From Pinus tabuliformis (Eukaryota; Streptophyta; Pinopsida; Pinales; Pinaceae), in contig CM062812.1 of the NCBI GenBank assembly GCA_031772625.1, forward strand, positions 728,412,300-728,476,299: 64,000 nucleotides of DNA, given 5' to 3'. Both the position numbers and the translations under genes were made by a program. Shown here one piece after another: positions 10,515 through 24,609 of the stretch (its first letter is position 1; each line of letters begins with the position of its first letter). A model generated the notes under the pieces. That model worked only from the letters and a program-made list of their open reading frames with translations. It made no database searches and was not told the DNA's origin.

Positions 10515-11559
10515 TTAACTTTGTTTTGGGTAAGATTTCAGGCTAGTTCTTAGTGCTTATGATTGTTTTGTTTTGATTGGGTGGTGGAATTTAGAAAATA
10601 GATGGGTAGAGAAAATATTCAGGCCATTGGGCTATGAAGTCAATCAAGAGTGGCTGAACTGGATCTGATCAACCACTAAGGTAAGAGTTCACAAGGCAAG
10701 CTAGCACAACAAAAGCAATTCTGTAGGTTCAAATGGATGAGGTAGTCCTAACCAGGGCAAAGGGCAATGAAGGATCCTTAACCAGGATTAAGATGAAGAA
10801 AGGAAGGATGATTAATAGTAAAGGGCAATGAAGAATCCTTTACTATGGACCAAAAGGGGGGGGGGGGGACTATGGAAGTAAGGGAGCAATTAAGAATTCT
10901 CAAACCAAGACAGTTTAGTAGAAAACATATAGAAAGCAAATAGTTAACACAGAGAGAATTTAAGCTAATTCTAATGATATCATTCCTTGATTGCTTTTAA
11001 GATTTCATAGGGGACACATATGAATATTTATAACATGAAGATAAAACAATATTTAAACATGAAGTGATAATACTTATTTGTTCCAAATGTGCACAAGAAT
11101 CTAGTGAAATGACCTCAGCTTTATTTCATATCTAGCAAAACCAGTCCAGTCTTGAATACAAAAGCTCCTTGGCTCAATATAAAATGTCTATAGAAATGTA
11201 TTTTAATCCACCCTAATTAATTCAATTTTTGAAGTATTTATACAAAAAATGATATAAAATATCTGATAACAATATGAGAATTATTCTAGGAAACCAAAAA
11301 TATCTTCAACACAAAGATAGAGATAGATGGAGAATTGTCTTCTTACTGTCCCTTTTATTGTGACTATGTTGGCTGTTGTAATTCGGATTTGGCTCTTTCA
11401 GCTTGTTTGTAGTTGTGAGTTGGAATCACTTTCTATCTTCTACCTACTGATACTCTTTATCTATTCTGATTTGACTTTGTCTTACCTATTTTACTTGGCA
11501 GCCATGTTTTACCATGTAGATTTACTGTAGTAACTTTATAGTAAATTTGTAAGTTTTGT

Positions 11560-14500
11560 CTAGCATTCACTGTCAGGTAACTTCATCCTTATCATATTTC
11601 TATATATTTCGTCAGCTTTTGTACACTTAGCAAAATTTGGCTTGCTAGTAAACAAGTGCTTTACCTCATGCTCTACGTAAAACAGATTTTCAAGACTATC
11701 ATATAATACCTTTCCAGTGGGTAAAGATTTCACCCCTGAAGTACTAGCTTGGTTTCTGGCTAGCTTGTTTAGTCTTTCAATATAATCCTCTTGAGTCATC
11801 AGCTTGTCATGTATTACCATAGGACTGGGAATTCCATTTTCTCTTAAGATACCATACTTTGTCATAAAACTATCAATGTCTGCCTAGATTCTTTGACACC
11901 TTTTCTCCAGATTGAGCATCAGGTTCCTTTTGGTGAGAACCTTATTTATTTCTATGATGGTTGTTGTTCTGTCATCTATTTCTAGTTCATCAAGCTGGTA
12001 CCTGTTTCTACTATTCAAAAATGTTATCAATAGGTTGGCTGCTTAGAACATATCTCCCAATTCTTCTCTTGTCTTGTGGAATACTTCTGCAGCCACTTTC
12101 ACTAGTTCAGTTTGTTAAAAAATAACTTGAATAGAAGGCTAAACATCATTGATGGAATCAATGATGTTGGCCCAAAAAGTATCCCAATAGCTCTTGCAAT
12201 GTCAAATCCTTTTCAAGGGCTTTTATTCTTTCTCCCATTATTTGATTTTTCTGAACTTCTTCCTTCTGTTGTATCTGGGCAAGTTTATAGTCAATCTCCA
12301 AATTTGACACTTTTTCTCTAAGTTTCTTGAGCTCAGTAGCCTGGATGCTCATTTCTTCCATGGATTTTACCAATTCATCCGTTTGTTATATGGAAGTACC
12401 TACGCTTGTAGATGCCGCTATGCCTACTGATGTACCCATTACTGGCAAAGCTGTAGCTGGTGGAACTGTGGGTGCTAAGGCAGCAGCCAATGTGGAGGAT
12501 ACTGTTGTAGAAACTATAGGAGTTACAATCTGAGGAGTGGTGGCCAACTCACTCTGTTTGGACTGTATCAAATTATCTAACTCTTTCTCTATCTCTTTTA
12601 ATTGTTCGTTCAGCTTAAGGACTAAGTCCATAAGCTCTCCCTCCTTCTGAGTTTCCAACACTTCAGTTTTCTGAGGATGATGTAGAGGGTGAATTTTGAG
12701 CTATTTCTTTAGTGCAGCTATGTCATTGTTTTTCTTCTTGATAAGCTTTTCTGCAGCTTTCACATGCCTGTGATCATGTCCCAGTTCTATGACCAAGTCC
12801 TCTAATTATTTTATTCTGGTGTCCTTCGCCTGTGAAGAGGCCTTCTCTAACTAGAATTGTGCTGATATATTATTCAGCGAATTCTAGAGTTGGTGGGCTT
12901 GAATTTCCTTGCTGGTCAAAGCGGAGTAAACCATTTCCCCAATCTACTTGTGTAACTCTATTTGGTCAATAGGATGGATATCCTTTGCCAATACTTCAAT
13001 GTCTATTTTCAGATAATCTACCATTGATTTGGGGTGCTGTGTAGTTGGCTTCAAAAAACTCATCTGCATCTTACCTTCCTTTATGTCAAAGGCTGACATT
13101 AGCCTTGTTTGACTTGCTGGAGCCATTTTTAGGTAGTGTGCATAACTTTGGGCCTTTAATCTCTCATTTCTTGCCTTGATTTCTTTGTATTTCTCTTTTA
13201 AGTCTTAGCTCTGGCCACTTGGAGCTCTAAAGGAGGATACTTCCATGCTTTATTGCCTTTCTAGCATTTGAGCTTGTGAGGTGGAAGGTTCTTGTATACC
13301 TCCTGAAGGAGTGGTATTCCTGCTTTCTGCTCCTGTAGTTCCTGTTGTCTCCTCAGTATACTCTTGTTCTGAAAATGGGTTCAACCTTTGCCTCTTGACA
13401 TAATTTTGGGCAACAGGTCTGCTAGAAGGAGTCGCCTCCTCTCTATATCTTTTAAGATTCCTCTCTTCATTTTGAGGAGTTTGTAAAATAGGAGGATTAC
13501 TCATGATTTGTTCTGGTTGAGCAAGTTCTTCTGAAATCTCAGGTGTTCTGATTCCTCTCGCTTCTCTGATGGCCCTTCTTCCACAGTTTTCCCATTGTGT
13601 CTCTGTGATTGCCTTTGAGATTGAGTTTCTCTTGGCACCTGTACAAATGAACCCTCATCAAGTCTTCTATCTAAATCAATCAATACATTATTGACAGCAG
13701 TTTCTTTGCTATCCCAGTCTACCAAAGTGTTTTCCACCCATTCAAGTTGATTTGCATACTGTTCAATTTCAGGGATTCTATGGTGGATGTAAGGAGATAA
13801 TTTATTCTTCTGTCTTCTATTGCAAATAAACTCTAAGGGGTCATAATTCCAGATAAAAAATTGTTTGAGTTTCAGCCTTTGGAGGATTAATTATTCTTCC
13901 TTTCCTACTTCCCTATTGTTACATATGAATGGGCCAGGCTGATCTTTTATCCTTAGTGGAGCTTTCTTCTTGGCTTTCACAAAATGCACCTCATCTGAAT
14001 TGATCATTTGCCTGTATTACTCTAGGGCAAACAATCTCATAGGGAGGTATCTAGGCAGTTTGTAGGGAGCTAGATCACACCCATATATTCTAATTTCATT
14101 ATGGTGTTGGTACAGGTACCAATCCCCCACTTTATACTGTTTTGACAACTGAAGGACCCTCGTGATGTCTACGCTGATTCTTGGGGGAGGGATTCCTATT
14201 AGCATAGTTGTAACTGGGTACACAAAGAGATCCATGAAATTAGTTTAAGAATATTGAGAGTCATATTGATGGATTAATGAAGTCCAGAAGACGACTGATC
14301 TGGGATTGCCTTTGGTATCAAGCTTTTGGAGGGTGATCGGAAATCTGTCAGCTTGATAATACAAGAACAAATGATATAAAACTGAAGAATATTTAAACAC
14401 CCCTTCATTATCCATCCTAATGAATTGATCATGCATCTTATCAGCAATGAACATAGCATAATCAAACATGGTGGCTGGGGGCTGCCCAGGAGAGTAGATG

Positions 14501-15135
14501 GACATAAAGGCTATAATGATTTCATCAACAAATTCACTTGTAGTCTGGCCTAATACACTGGATATTATATCTACGATGTCTCGGCCAATATCAGAGAATA
14601 CAATCCACATGTAAGGAGGAGAGTCCTTTGGAGTGTATTTTTCTTCCCTGATGAAGATCTGGAATAACCTAGCAAGTTTGAATGATGTGAGTGTAGGGAA
14701 TCTATTCAGTAAACCTCTAATAGAAAGAGGTGTCAAGTTTTGGCCTGGTTGCAACTAGAACATTTCATTGATGGACTTGGCAGTGATGGTAAATAATATA
14801 GATTGGTCAGGGGTCATTACTGCCCTTTGGCTGGGATTATAGTTCATATGGCAATAATGGATGATCTCTGGGAAGATATGAACTTTGGGAAATTGTTACT
14901 TGGGTAAACCTGATTCAAAAAGTCCAATGTAGTCTGCATGGTTCAGGTACTGGTCTCTGTACTTGTAGAATAGTTTCAAATGGGACACTTGGACAGAGGT
15001 GTCTTTAATCTGAAAATCTTTATCTACTAGCAGGAGATGGTGTAAATCCCTGTGAAGAGTAGAAACGGGCACGACACTCAATGCAATTGGGGCATCCATC
15101 CTTGGTTCTTGTGGATTCAAGGATGGGGGCAAAGG
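11560..15135 (-). pseudogene. LTR-internal coding tract (3' LTR copy): helical domain, S/T/P-rich linker, coiled coil
   Basis: A decayed coding tract of about 3.6 kb in the element's own sense, wholly inside the LTR. From its start (near 15132) it reads: an N-terminal part with LKLFYKYRDQYLNHADYIGL; an F-T-I-T-x-x-S-I-like motif near 14770-14800; a helical, aromatic-rich domain (EFVDEIIIAFMSIYSPGQP, FKYSSVLYHLFLYYQADRF, GNPRSVVFWTSLIHQYDSQY; about 14250-14750); a basic/acidic region with KRQRLNPFSEQEYTEE near 13370; and coiled-coil stretches (LNEQLKEIEKELDNLIQSKQ, LKKLREKVSNLEIDYKLAQI; about 12160-12660) joined by a TTPQIVTP-type Thr/Pro linker. It ends with LENLFYVEHEVKHLF (about 11650). It matches neither gag nor pol. 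I do not know its function; it may belong with uncharacterised plant transposon-associated proteins. Broken, with many breaks. Confidence 0.72.
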
Positions 15136-15840
15136 GATTTCAGTAAATTTGGGAAAACTGGTCTAATTCAGGTATTTTGGAGTTACCAGACAATTTATCT
15201 TACAAAATTACTTAGTAATTGGAAGCAATTTAGTCTAGGTTGTGGAACAAAACAAGGTTTTTTAGCGAATTTGGGGTAAATACCTAGTTTCGACTTTTGG
15301 ACAGAGTAATGGCGACTGTGCACTATTTGCAGGAAGTGCACGGGACTGCAAGGTGGTCTGGAGTTTCAGCAGCTTCGGTAAATTGGAAGTTGGACGTAGG
15401 TTGACGGTTGCACGTACTCTGGTGCTTGCATGGAGGTCAGAGTGTTCTTTTTCATGATAAAACAAAAAACAATGAGTTTTTTAGTTTTATTCGTAAAGTC
15501 AATGATTTTGGCGGGTACACTGGGAAAAGGACACTTGGCGTTAAGCGGGAAATGTGACAGTTTGTCGTTTAGCGGGAGGTGGTAAGTGAGATCGTATCGC
15601 ACCGCTTTTGGGATAAAGTGGTTTTGGGGGGAGGCCACCCAATGCCATCCATCGGGTCCCACGTAGCTGCGGGGTGAATAGTGAAACCACCCATATCATG
15701 TGGGTAAAGCTCGGCCTTCGAAGGCTGCCCGATATGAGCGTCGACTGTTGGATCAAAAGGGGTAAGATCGCACGGTGATCAGGGCGATGATTTGATCTGA
15801 GGTTTAATGGAGGGGCCTGATGGGGTTTTAATGCATGGAG

Positions 15841-16022
15841 GGATTAATTAATCGTGGATTAGGGAGGCTTAATGACATCAGGAGTGATTTCATTGGCGGG
15901 GACAGATTATTAATTTATCACTGATTGATTAATTAATATCTTTTATTTCGGCAGTGGGTCATGGTTATTAATTAGTCGTTGATCAATTTAATTAATCCCA
16001 TTAATCAGTTTATTAATAAGTT
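15841..16022. promoter_or_regulatory. cluster of TTAATTAAT motifs in Tat LTR
   Basis: Six or more ATTAATTAA/TTAATTAAT-type words occur in about 180 bp, several inside GATTGATTAATTAAT-like dyads. The same cluster is retained in the other LTR (about 30057-30225). The words resemble homeodomain (HD-Zip) core sites. The role is an inference; the clustering itself is visible. Confidence 0.4.
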
Positions 16023-17224
16023 TATGATTCCAACTTTGGGGCGGGATATTTACATATGGGTTTTTAATAAAAACATACGGGAAAGGGTTATTTTTTGGGA
16101 TTTAATAAATAATGTTAGAAATCAATATGAAATGAAGATGGAAAAACGAAGTGCGCTAAGTATAATGTGTGTTGAATTTTATTTGTTTTTCACATAAAAC
16201 ATTATATCTTAGGCTAAATGCGCATTTTGTGGGTTTTTTTGAAAAGAGGGGTTTTGTATGGGGGTGATTACATTCCCTAGGCAAATGGTGCTTTTACCTT
16301 AGGAAAAAGGGATTTTTTTGGGGAAAATGAATAAATTGAAGGGGGTGAATGTTTGTGAGGGGCTTTTAGTACTTAGACCCTATAAGTTATTGGGCCGAGG
16401 GTCCGGTCCCTCCAAAAGTCAGAGAAATGCTCTGAGCCCCTTTAACTTATGGTCTTAGGGACTTTTGACTTTGCTTATGGGAAATTAGTAAAATTAAAGT
16501 TAAAATGAATGGGGAAATTAATCACTTGACTTTGAAAATGTTCAATTATCATCCATACTTTAGCAACTTGATGATGAAAGTAAATGATATAATTTTATCT
16601 AATCATTCATCACAATTCTGCAACCATCCAACTAATTACCAATCTACTCATCCTACCATTTTTTCTACTCTTTATTAGGGTGTATTTAAGCTAGAAAACC
16701 CTTTATCAAAACTTTTCTTTTATTTTACAATAGAAATCTATCTAAGTCTATCATTATTACATCCAAGGGCTTAGATTAAACAGTTGAGCTCCTTTTATTT
16801 TCTTTACCTATCTACTTATCTGCCAAGATTAAATAGTTTGGTCAGATTTTATTCTCTATTTCTAAGCATAAAATTCAAAACATGGAATAACCAAGATTAA
16901 ATTGTTTGATTACCATGGATTGTGGCATGAATAACAAGTTGTACACAATCCTTATTATGCAGGAAAGTAAATAGTAGTGGCATTTGGAATTGCACACTTT
17001 CATGGTCTTTTCTTTTTCCTTGGGGTTCATTTTTCATCTTTTTTGACCTTTTTTACTCTTTTCGTCCTTTGATTTTTCCTTTGGGACATACCCTCTTTAC
17101 ATTTTTTATTTTTTGATTTTCTTGAATATGGAAAACATTTTCACAAAGCAAAGGTATGTACATATTACAGTTTTGACCTCAGCTATTCAAAAATTATGAC
17201 ACCTATTTGTATAGGAACATAATA

Positions 17225-17245
17225 GTGGCTCCACTTGGGGATGGC
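17225..17245 (-). promoter_or_regulatory. polypurine tract candidate of the Tat element
   Basis: In the element's sense, CCCCAAGTGGAGCCAC lies directly before the 3' LTR start. It resembles AAGTGGGGGCAC-type tracts next to Tat LTRs, which prime plus-strand DNA synthesis. It is partly interrupted by pyrimidines. Confidence 0.5.
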
Positions 17246-17455
17246 ATTTCCTGGTGAAATGTCAAGAACTAGTAGATCAATGGCCTTATGAAATACTGTG
17301 ATTTTACTCTGCAACTTTCCCTTTTACTTTGATGCTTTATGATAGTGAAACTTTTGAAGCTTAGGGCCTTCTCTTCGGGATTCAACTCCAAAATTTAACA
17401 TCCAATCAACACTAAACTTTGTGAAGGATATATTATGTATAGGTGATTAGTGAAA

Positions 17456-20750
<3,295 letters not shown>

Positions 20751-21284
20751 TTATGCTGGTATCATGGGACTTAAGGTCCTCATAATTCCAGGCAAAAACA
20801 TATTGGAATTCTCTTAGCAGTTGCATATATTTCACTTTTTCATTGGGAGGTAATGACTTTGAAAGTTTTATCAGTTTGGGATCTTATTCAGAGCCTATAT
20901 TACATTCCTCAATGTCTGATTTCAAGGATTCCATTTTAGGCTTTTTAGGAATATCGTTTTTAGGAAGATTGATAACTTTAGATTCTTCATTGGTTGCTTC
21001 ATCAATTTCCATTTGTTTTAGGTTTCGAATATCTGATTTTGTAAACTTTGTGGGATTAAATCTAGCTATCTGATCATCTTCTACTTTTTTAATTTCTACT
21101 TCATCAGTGTCATCAAAATCTAGTGCTATGTCTATGTCTATGTTGCTATTTACGAATTCCTCATCTAAAGTCAGAAAATTGTTAATTTGCTGGTCATTAT
21201 TGAACATTTTCCAGTTCTTCAAGTTGTTAGGAATGGAAGTTCTGTGCCTAATCTCAGCAGTGTACTGATGGTTGGGTTGAAATG

Positions 21285-21665
21285 GCAACTTGCAAGTACT
21301 AGCAAACATGGCTAATTTGTGAGCTTGCATGTTGTGTTTTCTTGGGATGACAACAAGTTTGGTTTCTAAAAAAGTATTTAGTATTTCTACAACTGTGCCT
21401 CTATAAAATCCTAACCTAGGCTCCCTAGTCATATAAACATCATTAATTTGTTTTATTACCAACTCAGAATCTCCCATAATAGAGACTCTTATGGCTCCTA
21501 ACCTTTTGACCAGTTTCAGACCTAACAAAAGTGCTTCATACTCGGCCATGTTGTTTGTACATTTAAAGTTCAATCTGTAGGCATGACCCTCGGAATGATG
21601 ATTTTCTAAGCTATAAATCCATACACCGGCTCCTGCACCTAGTTTGTTGACTCACCCATCAAATT
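21285..21665 (-). pseudogene. archaeal-type RNase H-like domain ahead of RT
   Basis: The minus strand gives an ILWDLEFDG opening, then GAGAGVWIYSLENHHSEGHA, FKCTNNMAEYEALLLGLKLV, SIMGDSELVIKQINDVY and VVIPRKHNMQAHKLAMFAS. This is the RVT_3/archaeal-type RNase H pattern (F-D-G-S, N-N-x-A-E-Y-E-A-L, D-S-x-L-V, R-x-x-N-x-x-A-H-x-L). The acidic residues of FDG, EYEAL and GDSEL are visible. Tat elements carry such a second RNase H, but in those I know it lies after RT and RNase H. Here it sits between protease and RT and is followed by an acidic linker (DIDIALDFDDTDEVEIKK, about 20884-21285). Broken fossil. Confidence 0.82.
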
Positions 21666-22884
21666 CAAGATCCCATAGAATTTCATGTTCATAATTCTTA
21701 CTGTCTGGGGGAATAAAATCTTCTTTGACTAATGTATCTTGGTCACCTTTATTATCTAACATTTCTTCAATTTGGACACTTTGGTTTTCTTTTAATACTG
21801 CAATTTCTTTTGGTTCTGAATTTGTACTATTTGAAGCATTTTCTTGGTTAGATTTAGCATTGTAAAGAATGAGAGAGTCAATATTAGAATGCATTGAATA
21901 TATAGGAATGTTTTGAGGTCTCTTCTGGGTACTCACTACATACTTCATTAGAGTCTCTCTATACAGTTTCTTGGGATGTCCAAAGACTGATATGGTAGCA
22001 TACGACATGTCAAGTTGCAGAGATCCCTGGAATTTAGCACCCCAAGATCTAGACAACATCATGCCATACTTAGGTGGTATATCAGCAACAACTATGTCCA
22101 TAAGAATGGTCATAGCAGGGTACTGCACTAGCGAAACACACAAATCTTTTATAATTCCTAGGCACTTAACTTGGCTTGAATCAAATGAGAACAGTTCTTT
22201 GTAAGGTCTAGTGATATCCAAGTTTAGCTTCTCCATAACGGATTTAGGCATAAGATTGTGTGAAGCTCCAGAGTCTATCATGGAATTATGTAGGATTTTA
22301 TCGTGGATGTTTAGGATGATGTAGAAGGGTGGTATCCCTCCTTCCATTGGTTTTCCATTAACATCAGGTCCGAAAATTAACTCATATTGATCATAAAATA
22401 AGTTAATAGAGTCTTCGTTTTCAACAAAGTTTAAAGACTTGCTTATTTGAGATTTGTAAGTTTCATGTTTAACCAGTTGTGTTAAAGGGACTGAGATTTT
22501 AAGTTTGGCCACCACTACTCCTAAATTGAAAGGCAGAGGGGTTTTGTCTGTTTGAACATTCGAAATCTTAGCACCAAGGTTCTGAGTAGTGTGTTCTTCT
22601 TTTTTAGTGTTTGGAGTGTTCTTAATTGGATTTTCTAATATGATTTCTAGAGGTTGTTCCACTATTCCCTTGAGGGGAACTGAAGTGGAAGGTTGCTCAT
22701 TGGAAGTTTGGTCATTGGTTACATCTTCAATGGTGGTGCTGGGAGGGTTTTGATTTGATCTAGAATGGATTTGTAGAGTTTTTGTAACTTGAGGATTCTG
22801 GTTTGCAGCTTTTACTTTCTTAGGTTGATTAGGTACTGCTTTCTTGTTTTGGTCTGGAACATCAGTGTTCTCTTTTCTTCTCAA
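21665..22884 (-). pseudogene. Tat aspartic protease with long N-terminal extension
   Basis: On the minus strand an N-terminal part rich in K, N, Q and P (about 120 residues) precedes a retropepsin-like domain with the active-site block LHNSMIDSGASHNLMPKSVM, then LVQYPAMTILMDIVVADIPP and YGMMLSRSWGAKFQGSLQLD. Downstream is an acidic tail that leads into the RNase H-like domain at 21665. It would process the polyprotein. It is one of the longer open stretches in the window. Fossil, broken. Confidence 0.88.
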
Positions 22885-22979
22885 ATTGTACTATATATGT
22901 ACATCAAATATGGCAGAGTCATACCTTTGCTTATAGTCGAATGATTCTCTAGTTTGAGTCTGTCTCTGTTGAAGCATAT

Positions 22980-24350
22980 ATAATTCCTGATTATCCTAAG
23001 TCAGAAAGACTATTTCCTCATCATCTAATCCCATTAAGTTGACTTGGGTGTCTATTTCAGGGTCTTGTCGATGGGAAGTTTCAGCATAATTCTCTTGGAA
23101 AGGGGTTCTAATGTTCTGATCAGGCCCATTTTTAACAGTGTTTTGGTTCTGGTTTTTTCTAAAATTTGGATTCCTAACTCGAGGTGCCTGTTGGTTATCC
23201 CAGTCAGGTTTCCTTTCAATGACTTCCATCCTATCCATCAATATTTCCATTCCCTTAGCTAAAGCATCCATTTTTTTATCAAAGGGTGAAGTTTCATCTT
23301 TCAGGGGTGTTCTTCTTTCGTTTCTAACCCTAGCCCTTTTGGATAGTAGATTATCTTCTGCACTTACTGCTATGCTTTGCATATCTTCTAGGATTGGGGG
23401 ATTCCTTTCTCTAAGTTGAAAATCCATATCTGTGTCAAATCCATCTGGAAACTTAATCAGGGCTAAGCCAGGTGGAGGCCTAAGATCAAGTGGTATTGCA
23501 GTATATACATTATTAAACCTAGTACAGTAGTCCCAAAGAGTTTCGTTTGGTCCCCTCTTTAGATTTTCATATTTAGAAAGAATTTGAAGGGGGTTCTTTT
23601 TCTTCTCCAACCTATTTAAAAAGTTGTTGGTGAAGCACTTCTAAACTATCTATACTCTGAGGAGACAAAGATCTAAACCATGTTCTTACTTCTCTAGCTA
23701 GAGTTTGGACAAAGATTCTCATTTGGACATCTCCTATGTCAATTTCATGCAGTTCAAAATAAACTGTCATCTTTTTTGTGTGCTACTATGTTGTGTAAGT
23801 TCCAGTGCCATTGAATAAGGTAATTTTACTCTGATAATCTGTTGGTAAAGCACCTTAAGGAGTAGGCATCACAAGGGGGGCATATCTGAGTTCCATAGCA
23901 AATTTTGACAGGATTGAGAACAGGAGTTGGGGTAACAGGAGGATTTGGGATAATAAGGGGAGTTGGGGTGATATGGGTAATGGGCACTTGAAGGGTAGTG
24001 ATAGGCTGATGGGGGAGTGAAGGTATGAACGAAGATGAGGGATAATCTTCAGAAGTGTGGGGAAATGATGGTGAGCTAAAAGAAGTTGAAGTTGTTTCAG
24101 AAAGTTAAGGGATTCTATCAGTGGTATGGGATGACTGAGGGGAGTTCAGAAGGTATTGATCAATTGAAAAGTTTGCTTGTTGGACTTCAAGTTCTGCTGT
24201 AAATTCTGGATCTAGAACTATGTCATCAAGTTCACTCTCAGACTTGCTTCTAAATAGGGAATTATCAAAATACTCGTCAAAAGGGAGGTCTTCTAGGAAC
24301 AACCACTCAACGCGGCATGAATTGGATCTGAATAAAGGTCTTGGGCTCAC
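22980..24350 (-). pseudogene. Tat gag
   Basis: On the minus strand from an ATG near 24350 (MSPRPLFRSNSCRVEWLFLE) through a disordered T/P-rich segment to the Retrotrans_gag core (LQILSKYENLKRGPNETLWD, TRFNNVYTAIPLDLRPPPGL, DTDMDFQLRERNPPILEDM) and a basic tail with RVRNPNFRKNQNQNTVK. I do not see a zinc knuckle, which is common for Tat gags. It would build the particle. Broken fossil. Confidence 0.82.
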
Positions 24351-24586
24351 TGAACTTTATTGTTTCTAATTATTCTTGGGATAAGTTTGGGGTCATCAAA
24401 TATAGGGGGAGGATTTGGATTAGGGTTGGCCCTGGTATAGTGAGTTCTCCTTGAAGCCAGATTTTGAGTTTTTTCTAATTATTTTCCTTTTTTATGAAAT
24501 TTTGAAATAACTTCTAATAACCCTTTAAGAGGCTTAAAAATAAAAATTTGAATTTCTCCAAGGTTTTTTAAGACTGAGGGTTTTGA

Positions 24587-24606
24587 GTTCCCTAGTATGG
24601 TCGCCA
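24587..24606 (-). promoter_or_regulatory. primer binding site of the Tat element
   Basis: In the element's sense, three bases (TAG) after the 5' LTR end the sequence reads TGGCGACCATACTAGGGAAC. TGGCGACC-type sites are used by Tat/Athila-related elements rather than the TGGTATCAGAGC (tRNA-Met) site seen in the other Ty3 elements of this window. I cannot name the tRNA with certainty. Confidence 0.65.
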
Positions 24607-24609
24607 CTA

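Larger units (their letters stand above)
10389..17224 (-). repeat. 3' LTR of the giant Tat element (6.8 kb)
   Basis: Reads TATTATCACTC to GGAACATAATA on the plus strand and pairs with 24610-31425. Integrase coding lies just beyond its right edge (17456 onward), which makes it the 3' LTR. It holds, in the element's sense, a polypyrimidine-rich start, a TTAATTAAT-rich cluster (15841-16022), a GC-richer patch (15480-15800), a long decayed coding tract (11560-15135) and a TATA/dyad motif close to the LTR end (10493-10514). LTRs this long are near the upper end known for plants. Confidence 0.9.

Noticed and set aside
10855-10868. G-run as a quadruplex or polypurine tract
   Set aside because: It is inside the LTR, shortened to a few G in the other copy (about 25077), and not next to any LTR start.
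11327-11530. Hydrophobic plus-strand frame repeated at 25545-25751, looking like a small membrane protein
   Set aside because: It is repeated only because it lies in the two LTRs, it is antisense to the element, and it shows no family motif.
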